Assembly (NCBI RefSeq): GCF_052324685.1
Contig: NC_135223.1
Coordinates: 19,947,822 to 20,011,821, forward strand
Source of the DNA: Brachyhypopomus gauderio
Lineage: Eukaryota > Chordata > Actinopteri > Gymnotiformes > Hypopomidae
Direction: 5' to 3'
Length of the DNA: 64,000 nucleotides
The translations under genes were made by a program, and so were the position numbers. Positions 1 to 12,500 of this stretch are shown here, piece by piece. How positions within the stretch are numbered: the first letter of the stretch is position 1; each line of letters begins with the position of its first letter. The notes beneath the pieces were generated by a model. It was given only the letters and a program-made list of their open reading frames with translations. It made no database searches and was not told the origin of the DNA.

Positions 1-327
1 TGCCTTTCTTGCAGAGTCCTTGACCTTTTCAGGAGAAATGGCCCTGGCCCACGGCTTCCTTTACACATAGGGCAGCCTTGGAGTCACACAGATTGGGACT
101 GCCATCAGCTTTTTTCCATGATAGGTGAATAGAGTATTATTAAATAATAATAATTATATTAATAAAATATTATTAGAAAATGTAAAAGGGTAAAAACTAA
201 TAATTCAGAAAATAAATAAATAAAACATGTCCATGAACATTTAAAACCAGTTGTACTTTTCCCAAGTGAATTTAAATGCCATTGTGTCATCAAAAAGTGG
301 TTGCAAGGTGGTTAAGCCCTGTTGCTA

Positions 328-795
328 TGAGGGCGTACTCACACTAGGCTCTGTGATCCGGGCCCGGGCACGGTTCATTTGACGAGCGCTCCAACCGTGC
401 CCGGGCCCGCTTGAAGAGGTGGGCCAGGGCACAATTCACGTGGACTCGGGCACGGTTCGCTTCTAATGTGAGCGCTATCCGTGCCCGGGCCCGCTTGGTG
501 CCTCGTCTGATTGGTTCATTTCGCTGGAACTCAAACATGACGTCAGTGATGCGACGCTCACGTTAAACAGTCATAGCGGCAAAGCGATTAACAGACAATC
601 GTTGTGTTAAATTATCGATAAATCTGTGCTTGCACCGTGTTTCTGCACTCCCAAAACGACTCCAAAAATACAATAAAAAGAGAATCGTGAACTACATAGT
701 TTTGTGCGAGCGCGCTTTTTTTGCAAATAAAGTCACGTTGTGGTGACGTAAGCGTGCTCGGGCGGGTTGATAAAGGCAGTGTGAGTGCAGGCCAG
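328..795. repeat. GC-rich interspersed element, probably a non-autonomous DNA transposon
   Basis: The stretch is much richer in G+C than its AT-rich left flank. It contains several direct and inverted copies of a word close to GTGCCCGGGCCCG (around 360-380, 395-412 and 480-493). Its left edge carries ACTCACACTAGGC and its right edge carries the inverted counterpart AGTGTGAGTGC, as expected for imperfect terminal inverted repeats. No clean target-site duplication was found, so the exact ends and the superfamily are uncertain. The short open frames on the minus strand look like by-products of base composition. Confidence 0.4.
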
Positions 796-954
796 AGGGG
801 GAGTGGGGAGGGGGGATAACCGGGCCCCAGCACGGAACGAGCAAACCGGCGGACCGCGGTACGGATTCGGACCCGAACGCAGTCCTGTCCGGACCCAATC
901 TCATTCCTGATTAACCGGATACGGACCAAAACAAAACCGGAGCATTTATTTCAG

Positions 955-1740
955 GGCTACTCCGTCACGAGTGTTACGTTCGCCACCCCACCCCACCCCA
1001 CCCCACCCCACAACTGCCTGCCTGGTTGACGCTTCACGAGCGGCGCGAGGGTCCGCGCGGCGAAAATGACGTAATCGCTGTGGCTCCGCGTGTGCGCGAG
1101 TGTCTCGCGCGCTTTCGGTTCGCGAGGTAGTGCACCTCTCTAATTTTGTAACTTCGCGCGCGAACTATTCAGTCAGACAGATATTTGTTGTGAAACCAAG
1201 TAGTTACAATTTCAAGCATTTTAAAGTACTTTAACCTAAATTCCAGCACTTTTCAAACCTGAAACACATAGCAACATTAAAATTGGTCTGGTAAATGTTC
1301 ATTCCCCTGTTTTGAGGGGTGTTTCTACCACATATCGTTTCAGAGAACACTGCAGTGACGATCGCGAAAGTATAAACGCCTCCACCGTTCGCGCAGGGTC
1401 GCGCGAGGTGGGTGGAGTCACTCGCGAAAGTACCAGGCTTTACGTTCGCCCCCCTGCTCAACAACTTACGTTCGCCACCCCCGCCGCACCGGACCTCAGG
1501 TCACAAGTATCTGCCAAAATTGGACCGCGGACAAATTTAGTTGAGTACGCCTGCCCTAAGTGGTTGACACTGTGTCGTCATCGCGAATTCTTGGTAGCGA
1601 TAAGTCTTGTGATTGGCCAATTCTTGGTAATAGGCTGAAAGGTGGTTGGATATCGCTACAAAGAATTTGCTCGACAGACAGTCGACAATGAGCTCCACTG
1701 GCCCGGCGCGAGCGGTAGTCTGACGTCATCCTTGATGACA
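955..1740. repeat. CpG-rich repeat-like stretch with a (CCCCA)n tract
   Basis: A tandem CCCCA run lies at about 981-1012. The word TTACGTTCGCC occurs near 974, 1440 and 1467, and words with TCGCGAAAG or CTCGCG recur. This suggests decayed mobile DNA rather than a gene. No protein homology was recognised in any frame. It could also be a CpG-rich regulatory region, but no associated first exon is visible. Confidence 0.3.
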
Positions 1741-2195
1741 AACTGAATATTTATGAAAATCTCAGTTACTTAATACATTTTCAGAAGGAGGAGGGGCGTC
1801 AAAATATTGATTAGGGAAGGATAATATGTAGCGTAGGGTACAAATATTTATCGTTTTCACCGAATTTTCATTAATTAGTAAATAGAGAATTTCATATAAA
1901 ATACAAAACAGACCGGATTCCCCATTTAATAAGGATGTGTTACAGGCTGGTAGCAGAGAAGAAACATAAATAAATTACTCCATCAGCAAAAGGGAAGGAC
2001 ACTGCAGCAAAAGTGACTGAATAAAAACTCTAATTGAGAAGTGAGTACATTTTTATCAAAGTTGCAAAACTGTACCCCAAAAAAAAAAAAACTATTTCAA
2101 CAAGTTACACTTCTCAGGTCTCCTTCGACTGCTGTCTATTGGCACATTTTACAGGTGTCCATTTCTCTGAGCAGACAAAAACAGGATTATGTCAG

Positions 2196-2259
2196 TTTAT
2201 TATGCCAGAAGATGCACAAAATAAGTACCACAATTATTACAATTTGGTGTTTTATTAGC
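2196..2259 (-). terminator. Candidate echdc1 poly(A) signals
   Basis: On the minus strand, AATAAA hexamers occur at 2254-2259 and 2196-2201, about 80-145 nt after the echdc1 stop codon. Either could end the transcript. Position and motif are the only evidence. Confidence 0.4.
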
Positions 2260-2339
2260 GTTGCCATCTTCCTTTTCATTGCTAAGATGGGACATTTTAC
2301 TGTGTAAACAGTAGCATGTCAATTATCAACCAACTTCTC

Positions 2340-3758
2340 TCACTTATGTTTTGTTTTATGTTCCAGAGCTTCACGGTTTGCTGGCCCACCCCAAACTGTC
2401 CCAAATATATCTCTTTCAGTCCTTAGGGCCTCTTCCAGAGAGAATTCTCTCCCGGATATGACCACTTTCTTTACAGCCCTGATTACAGGTGCAGACCCCT
2501 TTGTCCACTGGCTTAGCCATTCCTCTGCATCCACCAGGACATTCCCTCCACTGAAGGGAGAACTCAGCTCTTCATCAACTAGTCCAATCTGCCTCCCAAA
2601 CTCTGGATCAACTTTCTTTGCACCAGCAAGCAGTTTCAAGGCGTTCTGGCTGCCGACGATTCGCACAAGCCTTGCAGCACCACCCCAGCCAGGCACCAAG
2701 CCCATGTGTTTATGGACAAACTGGATTACAGCGTCAGAGGTCATCACCCTACCAGTGAAAACACATTTCAGAGTTTCAGAATATAAACTGTACTGACTTT
2801 CATTATGGACAGTCCAAAGTAATTTTACCTGAAGTCACAAGCAGTAGCGAGTTCTGCACCGCCACCCAATGCTTTTCCTTCAACCAGAGCCACAGAGATG
2901 AGAGGCAACCTAAACTGAGAGAGGAAGGTTAGCTATGATATAGTTCAAATTTAGTTCCATTTGTAAGATGGTCAAAAGATCTGCCAAAGCTACAATTACA
3001 CAAACCCAACCTGAGCATTCTTGTTAGGGTCCTTTGCATGAACATGCACATTTTCATGCCATCCTGGGGAAAAACACCAAGCATCCTGTTTACATGTCTG
3101 CTCTTTATCAATAAATAGACACAGAGTTGGAGAGAATTTAGAAACTGGATAGACTGCACTGTGACAGATGTATTATATGAACAATATTATAGAAACTGAG
3201 ACTATATGTTTGTATTCTTAAGTCCGAGATTGTAAATATCTGCTCCAATACATTATAAATTACTTAACAGAGGTAATACTGAGTGCATAGATGAAAGGGT
3301 TATCAGTCCAAAACCATACCTGTGGGTTGGCTATTGCTCTGACCGCGTTCAGATCAGATCCAGAGCAAAATGTTCCTGCAGCCCCTTTCACGATGAGGCC
3401 TTTTCCTTCTGTCCAAGTCTCCAGTTCACACACCCGCTCCTCCAGTTCTAGCATCATGCTGCCTAGAAAACAACAGTGCTGATCAATCCGGATCAGTGTG
3501 AAACTGTAGATCTGGCGTCATGTCACGACTCGTACCTGAAAAGGCATTCATTCGTGTAGGATTATTGACCGTCATCACTGCGATCCCCGCCTCTTGTTTA
3601 TGAAGATCGACGCAGCCTCCAGGAAAGAGTTTGAATTTCTCCCTGATCTGCTCCTCCTGCGGGTCACTGTTGCTGCAACACAACGCCCTTTTGTGTTTGA
3701 AAAACACCCTCAACGCATTTCGTGGTTTCTGAAGTAAGGGACGAGCACAGAGAGCCAT
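2340..3758 (-). CDS. echdc1: ECHDC1, ethylmalonyl-CoA decarboxylase
   Basis: Five coding exons (transcript order): 3758-3536, 3462-3320, 3063-3011, 2909-2829, 2748-2340; 909 nt, 302 residues, close to the human protein (about 307). The product belongs to the crotonase fold. The enzyme decarboxylates ethylmalonyl-CoA and some methylmalonyl-CoA made by side reactions of acetyl-CoA carboxylase, so it is a metabolite-repair enzyme reported in the cytosol. Visible family landmarks are NNPTRMNAFSG (exon 1-2 junction), GSDL at residues 109-112 (oxyanion-hole region), GGGAEL at 155-160 and the C-terminal GTVWGGPAN. The start chosen is the ATG at 3758, just downstream of a likely acceptor (CTTCTTTAG) that implies an untranslated upstream exon. 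The first 30 residues are rich in Arg, Lys and Ala and look like a mitochondrial presequence, as in the human protein, although the enzyme is considered cytosolic. Introns are short (74-257 nt). Confidence 0.93.
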
Positions 3759-4276
3759 TCTTCTAGCGCCACTAAAGAAGTAGATGAAGAACAAATGTCA
3801 GACGTGACACCTGCAGAAGACGTAACGCATCAGATGGCCAACTGCCCAGCTAGCATACATAATGCTACTAGCTAGCAGGTCATCTAGTATCAGAAGTCCA
3901 TTTTGAACAAGATGTAAAACCGATTTTCAAACCACTAAAGAAAATAGAGTTCTTCGGCTGTTTCTAGCAATTGTCTGCTTATAATGCTTGGTAGCTACAT
4001 TTCTAGCTAACTTTGCTATGAGGCGCACAAACCTTGAAGAATAGGACAAGCTGTGTGTGCTCAGTAAAACAGTCCGGCAGAAACTGGAGTGCTGGATTGT
4101 AGATCCGATCTCTGAACTCTTGTAACAAACTTCCAGCAAAGGTCACGGCGACGTCATGTTCAGTTTTCTGATCCTTTTCTGAATCCCTGATATAATGTAC
4201 TGAAATTCAGGGTTCATTATATACCTGGATGATGTTGTCTTATTCTGTAACAGTGTTTCCAGATCATATATGCACA

Positions 4277-4278
<2 letters not shown>

Positions 4279-4358
<80 letters not shown>
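4279..4358. repeat. Compound (CT)n(GT)n microsatellite
   Basis: About 43 nt of CT repeats run directly into about 37 nt of GT repeats. Long open frames over it on both strands (Leu-Ser and Val-Cys repeats, Arg-Glu and Thr-His repeats) are artefacts of the dinucleotides. Confidence 0.95.
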
Positions 4359-4366
<8 letters not shown>

Positions 4367-4429
4367 TCCTGGCATATTTATCAAGCCATCTCCATGTCAT
4401 AATTACTCAGTTCACATTGCAGTGTAAGA

Positions 4430-4496
4430 CAGGGTTGCCAACTTTTCAGTAAAATGCATGGGTCTCACGCTCATTGCGTGAGAGTTGGCAACCCTG
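4430..4496. mobile_element. 67-bp miniature inverted-repeat element, hAT-like
   Basis: The element begins CAGGGTTGCCAACT and ends with its exact 14-nt inverse. Inside is a second short palindrome (TCTCACGC...GCGTGAGA), so nearly the whole unit could fold as a hairpin. It is flanked by GTGTAAGA (4422-4429) and CTGTAAGA (4497-4504), which match in 7 of 8 positions, as expected for an 8-bp hAT-type target duplication with one mutation. It has no coding capacity. Confidence 0.65.
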
Positions 4497-5180
4497 CTGT
4501 AAGATACTGGGTGAGTGGCAATAACTAATAACTAATGCATCAGTGTGGACCAGTGCTACTTATATTACAATAACATCTCTAAAGGAGCATTAGCTCTAAG
4601 TGAGCATTTATCATATATCATCTAAGTTCATTTTCATAATGGAGACAGTCGGATGGTATAAAATGTTTGTAGAATTCTATCAGACAATGAATGTAGCGCT
4701 ATTTCTTTCAGTGAACACTATTGTTAAGGTATCTTGTGATGGTCTCTGGATTGAAAAAGTGCTTTCATTACACATGGAGGAATCTTACCAACTGTCCAAT
4801 TAGTATTTAACAAAAAAAAAAAATCTATTTAGATTTAAATTAATATATATGATTATCTTTTTCCCATTTTCTTTTTTCCCCTTTTGCCACAATCTCTGTT
4901 CTAATTTTGTAACATGCAAGCTCTGTCCCAAGAGACAAGGATATGTGGAACATGTAAAATATTAACATACCATTACATAGACAGACATTTTATGGGGTAG
5001 TTAAATTCATATTTCGAGTTGAGTGTCTAACAACATGACACATGGCCTAGGTCCCTATAGAGATCAGTATGGGTGTGTCCCTGGACCTCCTGCAGGGACA
5101 GGACAAGACGAGAAAGGGCAGGACAGAAAGGGTTATAGGTTCATTTACCAGCTTGGTTGGGGCTGACGTGCTCTTGAGCA

Positions 5181-5290
5181 AGACGCTTAACCCCAATTGC
5201 TCCCTGGGGCTAAGGCTGCTCACTGCTGGGCATGTGTGTACTCACAGCCCCCTAGTGTTCATTAGTTGTGTGTTCTCACTGCATGGATAA
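5181..5290 (+). repeat. Teleost interspersed repeat, copy 1
   Basis: The segment from CTTGAGCAAG through AACCCCAATTGCTCCCTGGG and GGGCATGTGTG to CCCCCTAGTG matches, in reverse complement, the segment at 41641-41830. Two independent copies in one window identify a dispersed family. The superfamily was not determined. Confidence 0.6.
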
Positions 5291-6526
5291 CTTAAAAGTG
5301 GAGGACAATTTATGATCTCTGTGTAAAAGCAAAAATTACCATCTTAATCTTATAATCCATTTCCACAATTTTTTGGCATACAATGATATGAACTTGGTTT
5401 CAGCTTTTTCACCGAGTACCAATGCAGCTCTGATCCTCCTAGTTAATGTTGCATTCTGTATTGGTGTGAAAACCTCCATTCTTATACACACATCAAATGG
5501 AAAAGAGGATGTCTCCACATCAGGAATGGGACAAAGTATATATATTACCATTGGGATAGGATTTCTGGCACCGATAGAGTCACACCCGTTATTTTGGTCA
5601 GAGGGTACCACGTTACACCCAGGCATTGGGTGTCTCAGTGCTCACACTCAGCAGGCCTCATTCACTCCTGACCATTAAAATATCTCCAGTCTACTAATGT
5701 TGATGACTGGCCAAACGTGTCTTTGCTGTTGAATTCAGGACCGCCTTTCATGTGGATTTGTAAACTATCAAATTTCTATAATATCAAGAGTAGAAGGTGT
5801 TACCTCTTAGAATTCTTGTTTTAACACAAAATGTCTCTCCAGTGAGAGATGTTATTCTGGAATGAACTAATAATGCAACTGTAATTCATCTGTCAAATCA
5901 AGGAAAGAATGGGTGAGGTGGTTTACTGATTTTATTTATTTGTCTCAACCTGAAAAATGTTGCATTTGTGTTTAATATTAATAGGAAAACAGGTTGATAA
6001 TGGTTTACTTTTCAGATAGAAGATAGAGTAAGTTTATAATTCATGTATTAGTGATACAACTATGTTCTGTAAGAGTCAATTAAAGTTCAAGAAATTTTTG
6101 CAGTGATGTGTTCATCACTACAGATTTCACTAATGGTCAAAAAACCTGGGACGCAAATATAGGAGGCACCTAAACAAAGTGGGGAGGAACAACACAACAG
6201 TTATCAGGTGTAAAGAACACAAAACACGGGTTTCTCATCACAGCCTTTGGCATGAACCATGAACGAATTGGCACCTACTGTTCATGACTTCAAAGGAAAA
6301 CATACACATCTTTTTGATATGCTCATTATACAAAACTCAGTTAATTAATACAATGCAAAAGTAAACCAGGCTGCACCTTGAAAACAACAGGTTGGAGTAA
6401 CAGTCATTGTTGCTATCTACAAAGGTAATCAGAAGGAGATGAGGCAATATTCCACTTTAATAGCATGATTCTGTTAGCCTGCTTCTGTTTAGGTGGCTTT
6501 AGGTGGCTGTAGTTTGTCATTCATTC

Positions 6527-9500
6527 TCACATGATGACTGTTTCTGTGTGAAAGGCAGAGTAGGTGACTGCTTGCTGTGGAGCGGAGTCTGTTGCTAGTG
6601 TTGTTGGTGAAGGCGAGGGCGAGGATGTAGAAGATGTGGAGGAAGAGCGGTTAGCCCAGCGTGAGGGTAGACGTCTTTTTGCAGGACAAGATGGTCGTGA
6701 GAAATTCTTCTTGATGATTACTGTGGATTCTTTGCTGTGCTGCAGAGACAAGCATTTTTTTAAACAGAAATCTCATCAGCAGCTCGTTTTATGTGTAGTA
6801 TATAATTTTACAACCATCAGCAACCTGTCTTTTGTTATTTACGCCCCTACTGTGTAACATTAACAGTATTTTTGGCAGAAAAGGACTGTGATGCAGATCC
6901 AGCCATGTTTGCTGTGCATGCATCTGTTTTGAGCCAAAGATAAAAATTATTCTAATCTCAGTGTCTGATGTCCTTCATACCCACTGATTTTCCAGTAGTT
7001 TGTAATGTAATCTACAAAAGGAATCTGTGACGAGAATTGTTCCTCCACTGGCCATATGTAGATATTTCTGTAATTGCATAACAGACCTGGCATCTTGCTG
7101 AAGTTTCTAACAGGGCTTAAGATGAAAGGTTTAGATTTAAGACATTTTGCCAAAATGTGGTCTACTCGTTTTTTTTGTGAATTTAAGAAAATGCTTCATT
7201 TCTCTATGGAGGTATTCTCATTTTCTGCATATACCAGGATTCCTAGAAGTGATGTGTTTGGCACTGTTTAATCTGGAAATAGTTTCTAATGGAATTTAAC
7301 ATTAGGACTTTTAATTAGGCTTTAAAAAGGTTTTGTGAAGACAAGGTATTTTCTCTGATAAAATATTTCCAGATGCTCAAAATGACCCTCAATCCAGTAT
7401 GAAAAATAAAGGATCTAAAATATTTTCCTTTATACTCCAATGACAAAAAAGAATCCCTCTTTACAGTTGTGTTGACTGCATGTCCATGCATTTGTGCACA
7501 TGCACAACATACATATTAAAGACAACTACCCCTTCATCTCACATGTCTCTCACTGAATCACCCAGAGTGCTTTTTAATGCTCCTGTTTCAGGCAAGGTTG
7601 CTAATGTGTCCTTAAGAGGTATGTACACAGATTTTAGACGTCTGTTTATGTGTTGGAATACTGACCTTCACTGTTACATGCGCCTCTTTTTGACCTAAAG
7701 CCTGGTGGTGAGGTGTATGCGTGTGAGTTTGACTGGATCTAGATTGATGCTGCGTTTCCAGCATGTCCAGGAGCTCTATGAGGTCCTCCTCCCTCCCTGG
7801 ACTGGACTGCTTGTCTTGCTGGGATCGTCCCAAATTTTCATAACTTTTCAAAATCCGCTCTACTGCTCCATAGTTGGACCGTGACTCTACTGGTCGAGGG
7901 TAGGCAGCCAGAGTTGTAGGCTTCCAAGGATTTTCATCTAAAACTCTGGATCTGGTGTCCTGTCTTGCACGTTCAGGTCGTTTAGATTTTGTGTTGGTAG
8001 AGTGCTGATCTGACCCAGCAGACTTTACTTTACTAGACTTCTCCGTCTTTAGTTGTTGTGGGCTTGTATCTAAATCTATTTGATCTATTTTCATACTGGG
8101 ATCAGACTGGGGGATGGAAGATGCCCTGTGCTCCAGGCACAGAGGATTTAGTTCCTTGTCTTGTGTGTGCACCGACAGGCATTTGAAGTTTGGGTCATCA
8201 TACTTCACAGCTGGGAGCTGTACGTCAGAAGTTAACTTCTTCAGTTTGTTATCTGGCTGAGGATGTGGAAACTTGGAGTCTCTTGTTTGGCTCTTTAACT
8301 GTGATGATATCTGAGTAGCAGTCTCAGTGAATCTACGCTCTGGATGCAGTACCACAGGATCAGACAGCACATCTGTTGGACTGTCCTCAGGACACGGTGA
8401 TGGAATGGCAGTGCTATTATCAAATGTACAGTTCACATCCACATAGCTGGACCGGTCCTTCTCGCACTGGACACCCATGCCTGCTTGAAAGAGCATGCGG
8501 TTGAACTCGGCCGTCTTCCGTTCTAGCATTTCATTTCTCCGAGAGACTTTGGTACTGATGTAAGGCGAGGTAATGTCTAGAGACTTGGTCGGTGAGTCAG
8601 TAGCCATGCCCTTGTGTTGTGAATCCGTGAGCTCACGCTCTGCCTTCAGGTTTTGTTGATTCACTGCATCCATTTGGTTTCGACTGCACCCAGCCCCTGC
8701 AGCCGGTATGTTTACATCTGAGAGGCATTTTTGGACAGGCACATACGTGGAGGACTTGCTGCTGCCAAACCTGCTTCCATCACAGGACCATCGGCTCTGG
8801 CAGCAGCTGATATTGCACTTGGAATCAGGAGGCACTGAGCAGGACATGATCCCAGAGTCTGTTAGAATCTTTCCCTCGTTCTCTTGTAACATTGCCTCAA
8901 ATTTTCGGACTACAGAGGGGCTGCTGCACTTTCTGTGAATGCAAGGACTTTGACACCTTCTGTCTGGTTCTGGTGCACTGGGCTCTAGTTCTGCGACAGA
9001 AGTTCTGTTCAGGTACCAAGACGTGCTCCGAACAGGGATGGGAGGGGCTTGTCTTCTCTTCACTGGTGGCTTAGAGTCATTTTCAGTACTAGTCGATTCC
9101 TTTTGAACACACCCCCACTTGATCTGTTCCTGCACGTCAAGGACTCTAAGATTTTTGCACCATTCATTCAAATCGAAATCCATGTCACTTCGCTCCAACA
9201 CATCTTTCTTAGCCATCTCAACCTCTTCCTGCAAGAATGTTGAGTCAGTGCGGCTTCTGTGGTTGAAAACCAAACAGAAAGAATCCATTACCACATGACG
9301 CAAGTGTCAGGAACATTTTCAGTGTGAGAAGAACTGCTGCTGATTAATATGAGGGTTTACCTCTTAACGTCAGACCTACTTCTGATCTCATCCTGGTAGC
9401 TGCACAGTTCCTCACTTACTCTGGCTATTTCTTTAAGAGCCTAGTACAAATGAAACATGTCAGAGGATAAGTTAAAAGAACTGGGAGCCACAATTTGCTC

Positions 9501-12500
9501 ACAGATCTGCAAAAAACATATGCAAAAGTTGCACGGTCAGAGATGTAGATTGAACAATGCAAGTGTAGACAGCAATGCCATAAAATCAAATTATGGATTT
9601 TTTGTTATTCAGTTATTGTATACAAAATGAAAACTCACAGCATTGAGAGCCATTGTATTTTTCTTTGTATCGCTTGCACAGTTGATGTCCCCGATCTGAG
9701 AGGCTCGGGAGGGGCTGAGACGATCCACATGTTCAGCAGAGGCACTGGGCTCGTTCCTGAGTCCTTGACCCACACGCCCAGGCATAATGCTCTCAAGTTC
9801 TGCAGTATTAATGGCTTCGATCTCCCCACGCACATACTTCCTGGAGCAGCCCTGCTTTGATGGGCCGCTCTGCTCTGGGCGGCGTGGGTCAGCAGGTTCT
9901 CCGCAGCTGCGGGTGGAGTCGGTGCTGCGGCGTCTGTGCTGGGCGAGGGAGGAGCTGCTGACATCCAGGGGCTCAGTTAGAGGGCTGGATGCAGTGCTGG
10001 CTGAACGTGAGCTGAGCCTCATGGCTCCAGTCTCTCCATCCATGCCTGGTCCAGCACAGCTTCCATCCCGATGGGCCTTCACCTCATTATACAGCTGAGG
10101 CAAACATGCAGATATACAAGAAATGCACTTTTAGGGTATAGACAAAATCTGTATTGTGATAATATTGCTAATTACTAGTGATATGTCGTGCAAAATATGT
10201 AAAACATTTTAATATTTAATGTGACATGGTTAAAGATTTGTGTATATATTATTTTTCAATTCATTTTTAAATGTTTTTAATTGAGTTGTTGTGAACACTG
10301 ATTTATTAAAGCACCATTGAACACTTTATTTACTTTGGCTGAGATTAACAAGATGCACAAATCCCAAAAAAATATAGATTTTCATATAGCAGCCTTCTGG
10401 GACATCAGTATTATTGTGATGACTTAAAATAATTATATATAATGCAGCCCAAATCCACTTACAAAAGTTAAGGCCTCAAAATTACCAACTGACATCAAAT
10501 ACCTCTTACTGATTCTGTTAAAAAATATAACTATGTAAGTTTAATGACTGGTAATGACTTTATGTCTCTGCCTCATCCATCTCTCTTTGGGTTCAGAACT
10601 TCCATCTCCCTGTTCTTCTCACCACCCACTAACCACCAAGTACGAAAATTATTAAAAATAACACATTGTAACTATTGCTAAGGTTTATGTTTTAATTATA
10701 AAGATATATAGTTCAAAGTGGAATGTTGGGTCTAATGCTGTAACCAGTGTTTGTACAGTAGGCTGGATGATACAAGATAGACATGTTGAAGAAAAAGCCC
10801 CTTTCACAATAACTTCAATTCTCAAAGCCCTAGTGCTCTGAGAATTGTCATCACTGGTTTTAACACTTTCCTGAAATTTCCCATTGGCAGTCTAGGAATG
10901 CGTTCCAGATTTGAGCAGAATGTCGGTGTGTTGCGTTTGGTGACCTCTGGGGTGTGTCGGACTGCACCGTGTCACGGGCTCGGCCTCCATCTGTGGACCC
11001 ACCTCCTGGATTTTGCGCTGCATGTCCCTGAGCTGGCCCTCCCACTCCTTCCTCTCCACGTCGAAGCGCTCCAGCAGCTCGGCCCTCTCCCTGGCCCAGC
11101 CCTTCTCGCTCCGCTCCAGCCGCCAGCGCAGCTCCATGGCCGCAGTATGGGTGTCCGCCAGCAGCCTCTTCTGCTCCTCACGCTCCCTCCTCAGTGTATC
11201 TCCGGACTCCGTTTCCTTCACTGCTCCCACCGCTGCGTTACGACCTTTGGCCTCCAGCTGCAGAGCGAGAGGGTTGAACATTCGAGGAGGACCACAGGGA
11301 AACTCAAAGGTGTGCGGGGGATAGTGGGAGGAAATAGACACAACGGTTTTGAAAGGAAGTGGAAGTTAAGGGGTTAGGAAGGCAGGAACATTCTGGATGA
11401 CTGGCATGCTGGTAGGATATAAGGGACCACATGTCTTCACGCACATCCCATAGGATATCCAGCCTAAGCCTACACACACACTGATAAGCACATACTGAAA
11501 GAGAACACATGCCTTGTGACTGATGGGCAATGTTACACTGCAGTGTTTATATTATGTATTTTGTGTATATAATATATATGTTGTATTTTGAGTTGTACAC
11601 CCTCTCTCTGTGTTGTTAAAGAGAAGACGTCTATTGTTGTCATGAATAGCTTCCATTTGAGAGTATAACCTAGAAATTGAGGTTAATATGTAGTATATAT
11701 CACAAGCCGTAACACACTTATAAACATAGCAAATGAAATGCATATCATTTATTTACTTTTTGTAGTTTCTGAACCCGTTCAAACATGATGATTTTTATAC
11801 ACAACCTGTGGTGGTATTATAAATCATGATATTGTGTCTGCTGCAATGGCAGATGCATAAACAACTTAGTTTTACTTGGTTCACGTTGCTCTCTGAACTG
11901 GTCCTGTAATGGAATCCCTGCGTTCAGAAATCTAATGCCACTCTCCTCAAACCATTCCTGTCACAGAACTAGTGCATGTAATACGATGCTTGTGTCTTGA
12001 AAGGATGTTGATGGCTTTACTAGCAGACATGCATTAAACCATCTTCATGAATAGTAGCACAAGGGATTACAAGAATGGTTCATGTTCTAAATTTGAAGTC
12101 ACTGGTTAGGATGTCAGTGACTGGTTTTGTAACTAGTTCCTAGTTTACAGTACAATGTTTTGCAAGACAGTGTTTGTCTGACTTCTTTAATATTCTAAAA
12201 AAATAAACTGCATGTATGTTTTTTAAACAATACATACATACATGCATGCATACACACATATTTTTTAATGATCCACCATCTGCCCTAAAGCTCAAACAGA
12301 ATTAGGAAAGCTCTCAATAACAACAAAACCAGATTCAAACATGGGGTGTATAAACAATTAACCACTAGACCAATGAAGGCTATAAAATGCATGCATTCTT
12401 TTAGGTTTGCCTCAATTTACAATTCATTGGCATGCAATCAGGCTCAAATAAAACAGTGCTAGTGCTAGTTTAAAACTAGGATTGCACGGAGCCTCTCTTA

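Larger units (their letters stand above)
3759..6526. other. Spacer between echdc1 5' end and KIAA0408 3' end
   Basis: No coding exon was recognised. The first part should hold the echdc1 promoter and untranslated first exon. The rest holds a CT/GT microsatellite, a 67-bp miniature element, a fish interspersed repeat near 5181-5290, and probably the KIAA0408 3' untranslated region (minus-strand AATAAA at 5931-5936). Around 5340-5680 both strands stay open for about 300 nt, but neither translation resembles a known family. Confidence 0.6.

Noticed and set aside
4143-4452. Open frames over the CT/GT microsatellite
   Set aside because: They consist mostly of dinucleotide-encoded repeats such as Leu-Ser, Val-Cys, Arg-Glu and Thr-His.
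5336-5678. Open frames of about 100 codons on both strands
   Set aside because: Neither translation resembles a known protein, no plausible splice context or start signal was seen, and both strands being open over the same stretch suggests base composition.
11013-11377. Plus-strand open frames opposite the KIAA0408 exon
   Set aside because: Shadow frames of a GC-rich coiled-coil exon on the minus strand, whose phases and homology are clear.
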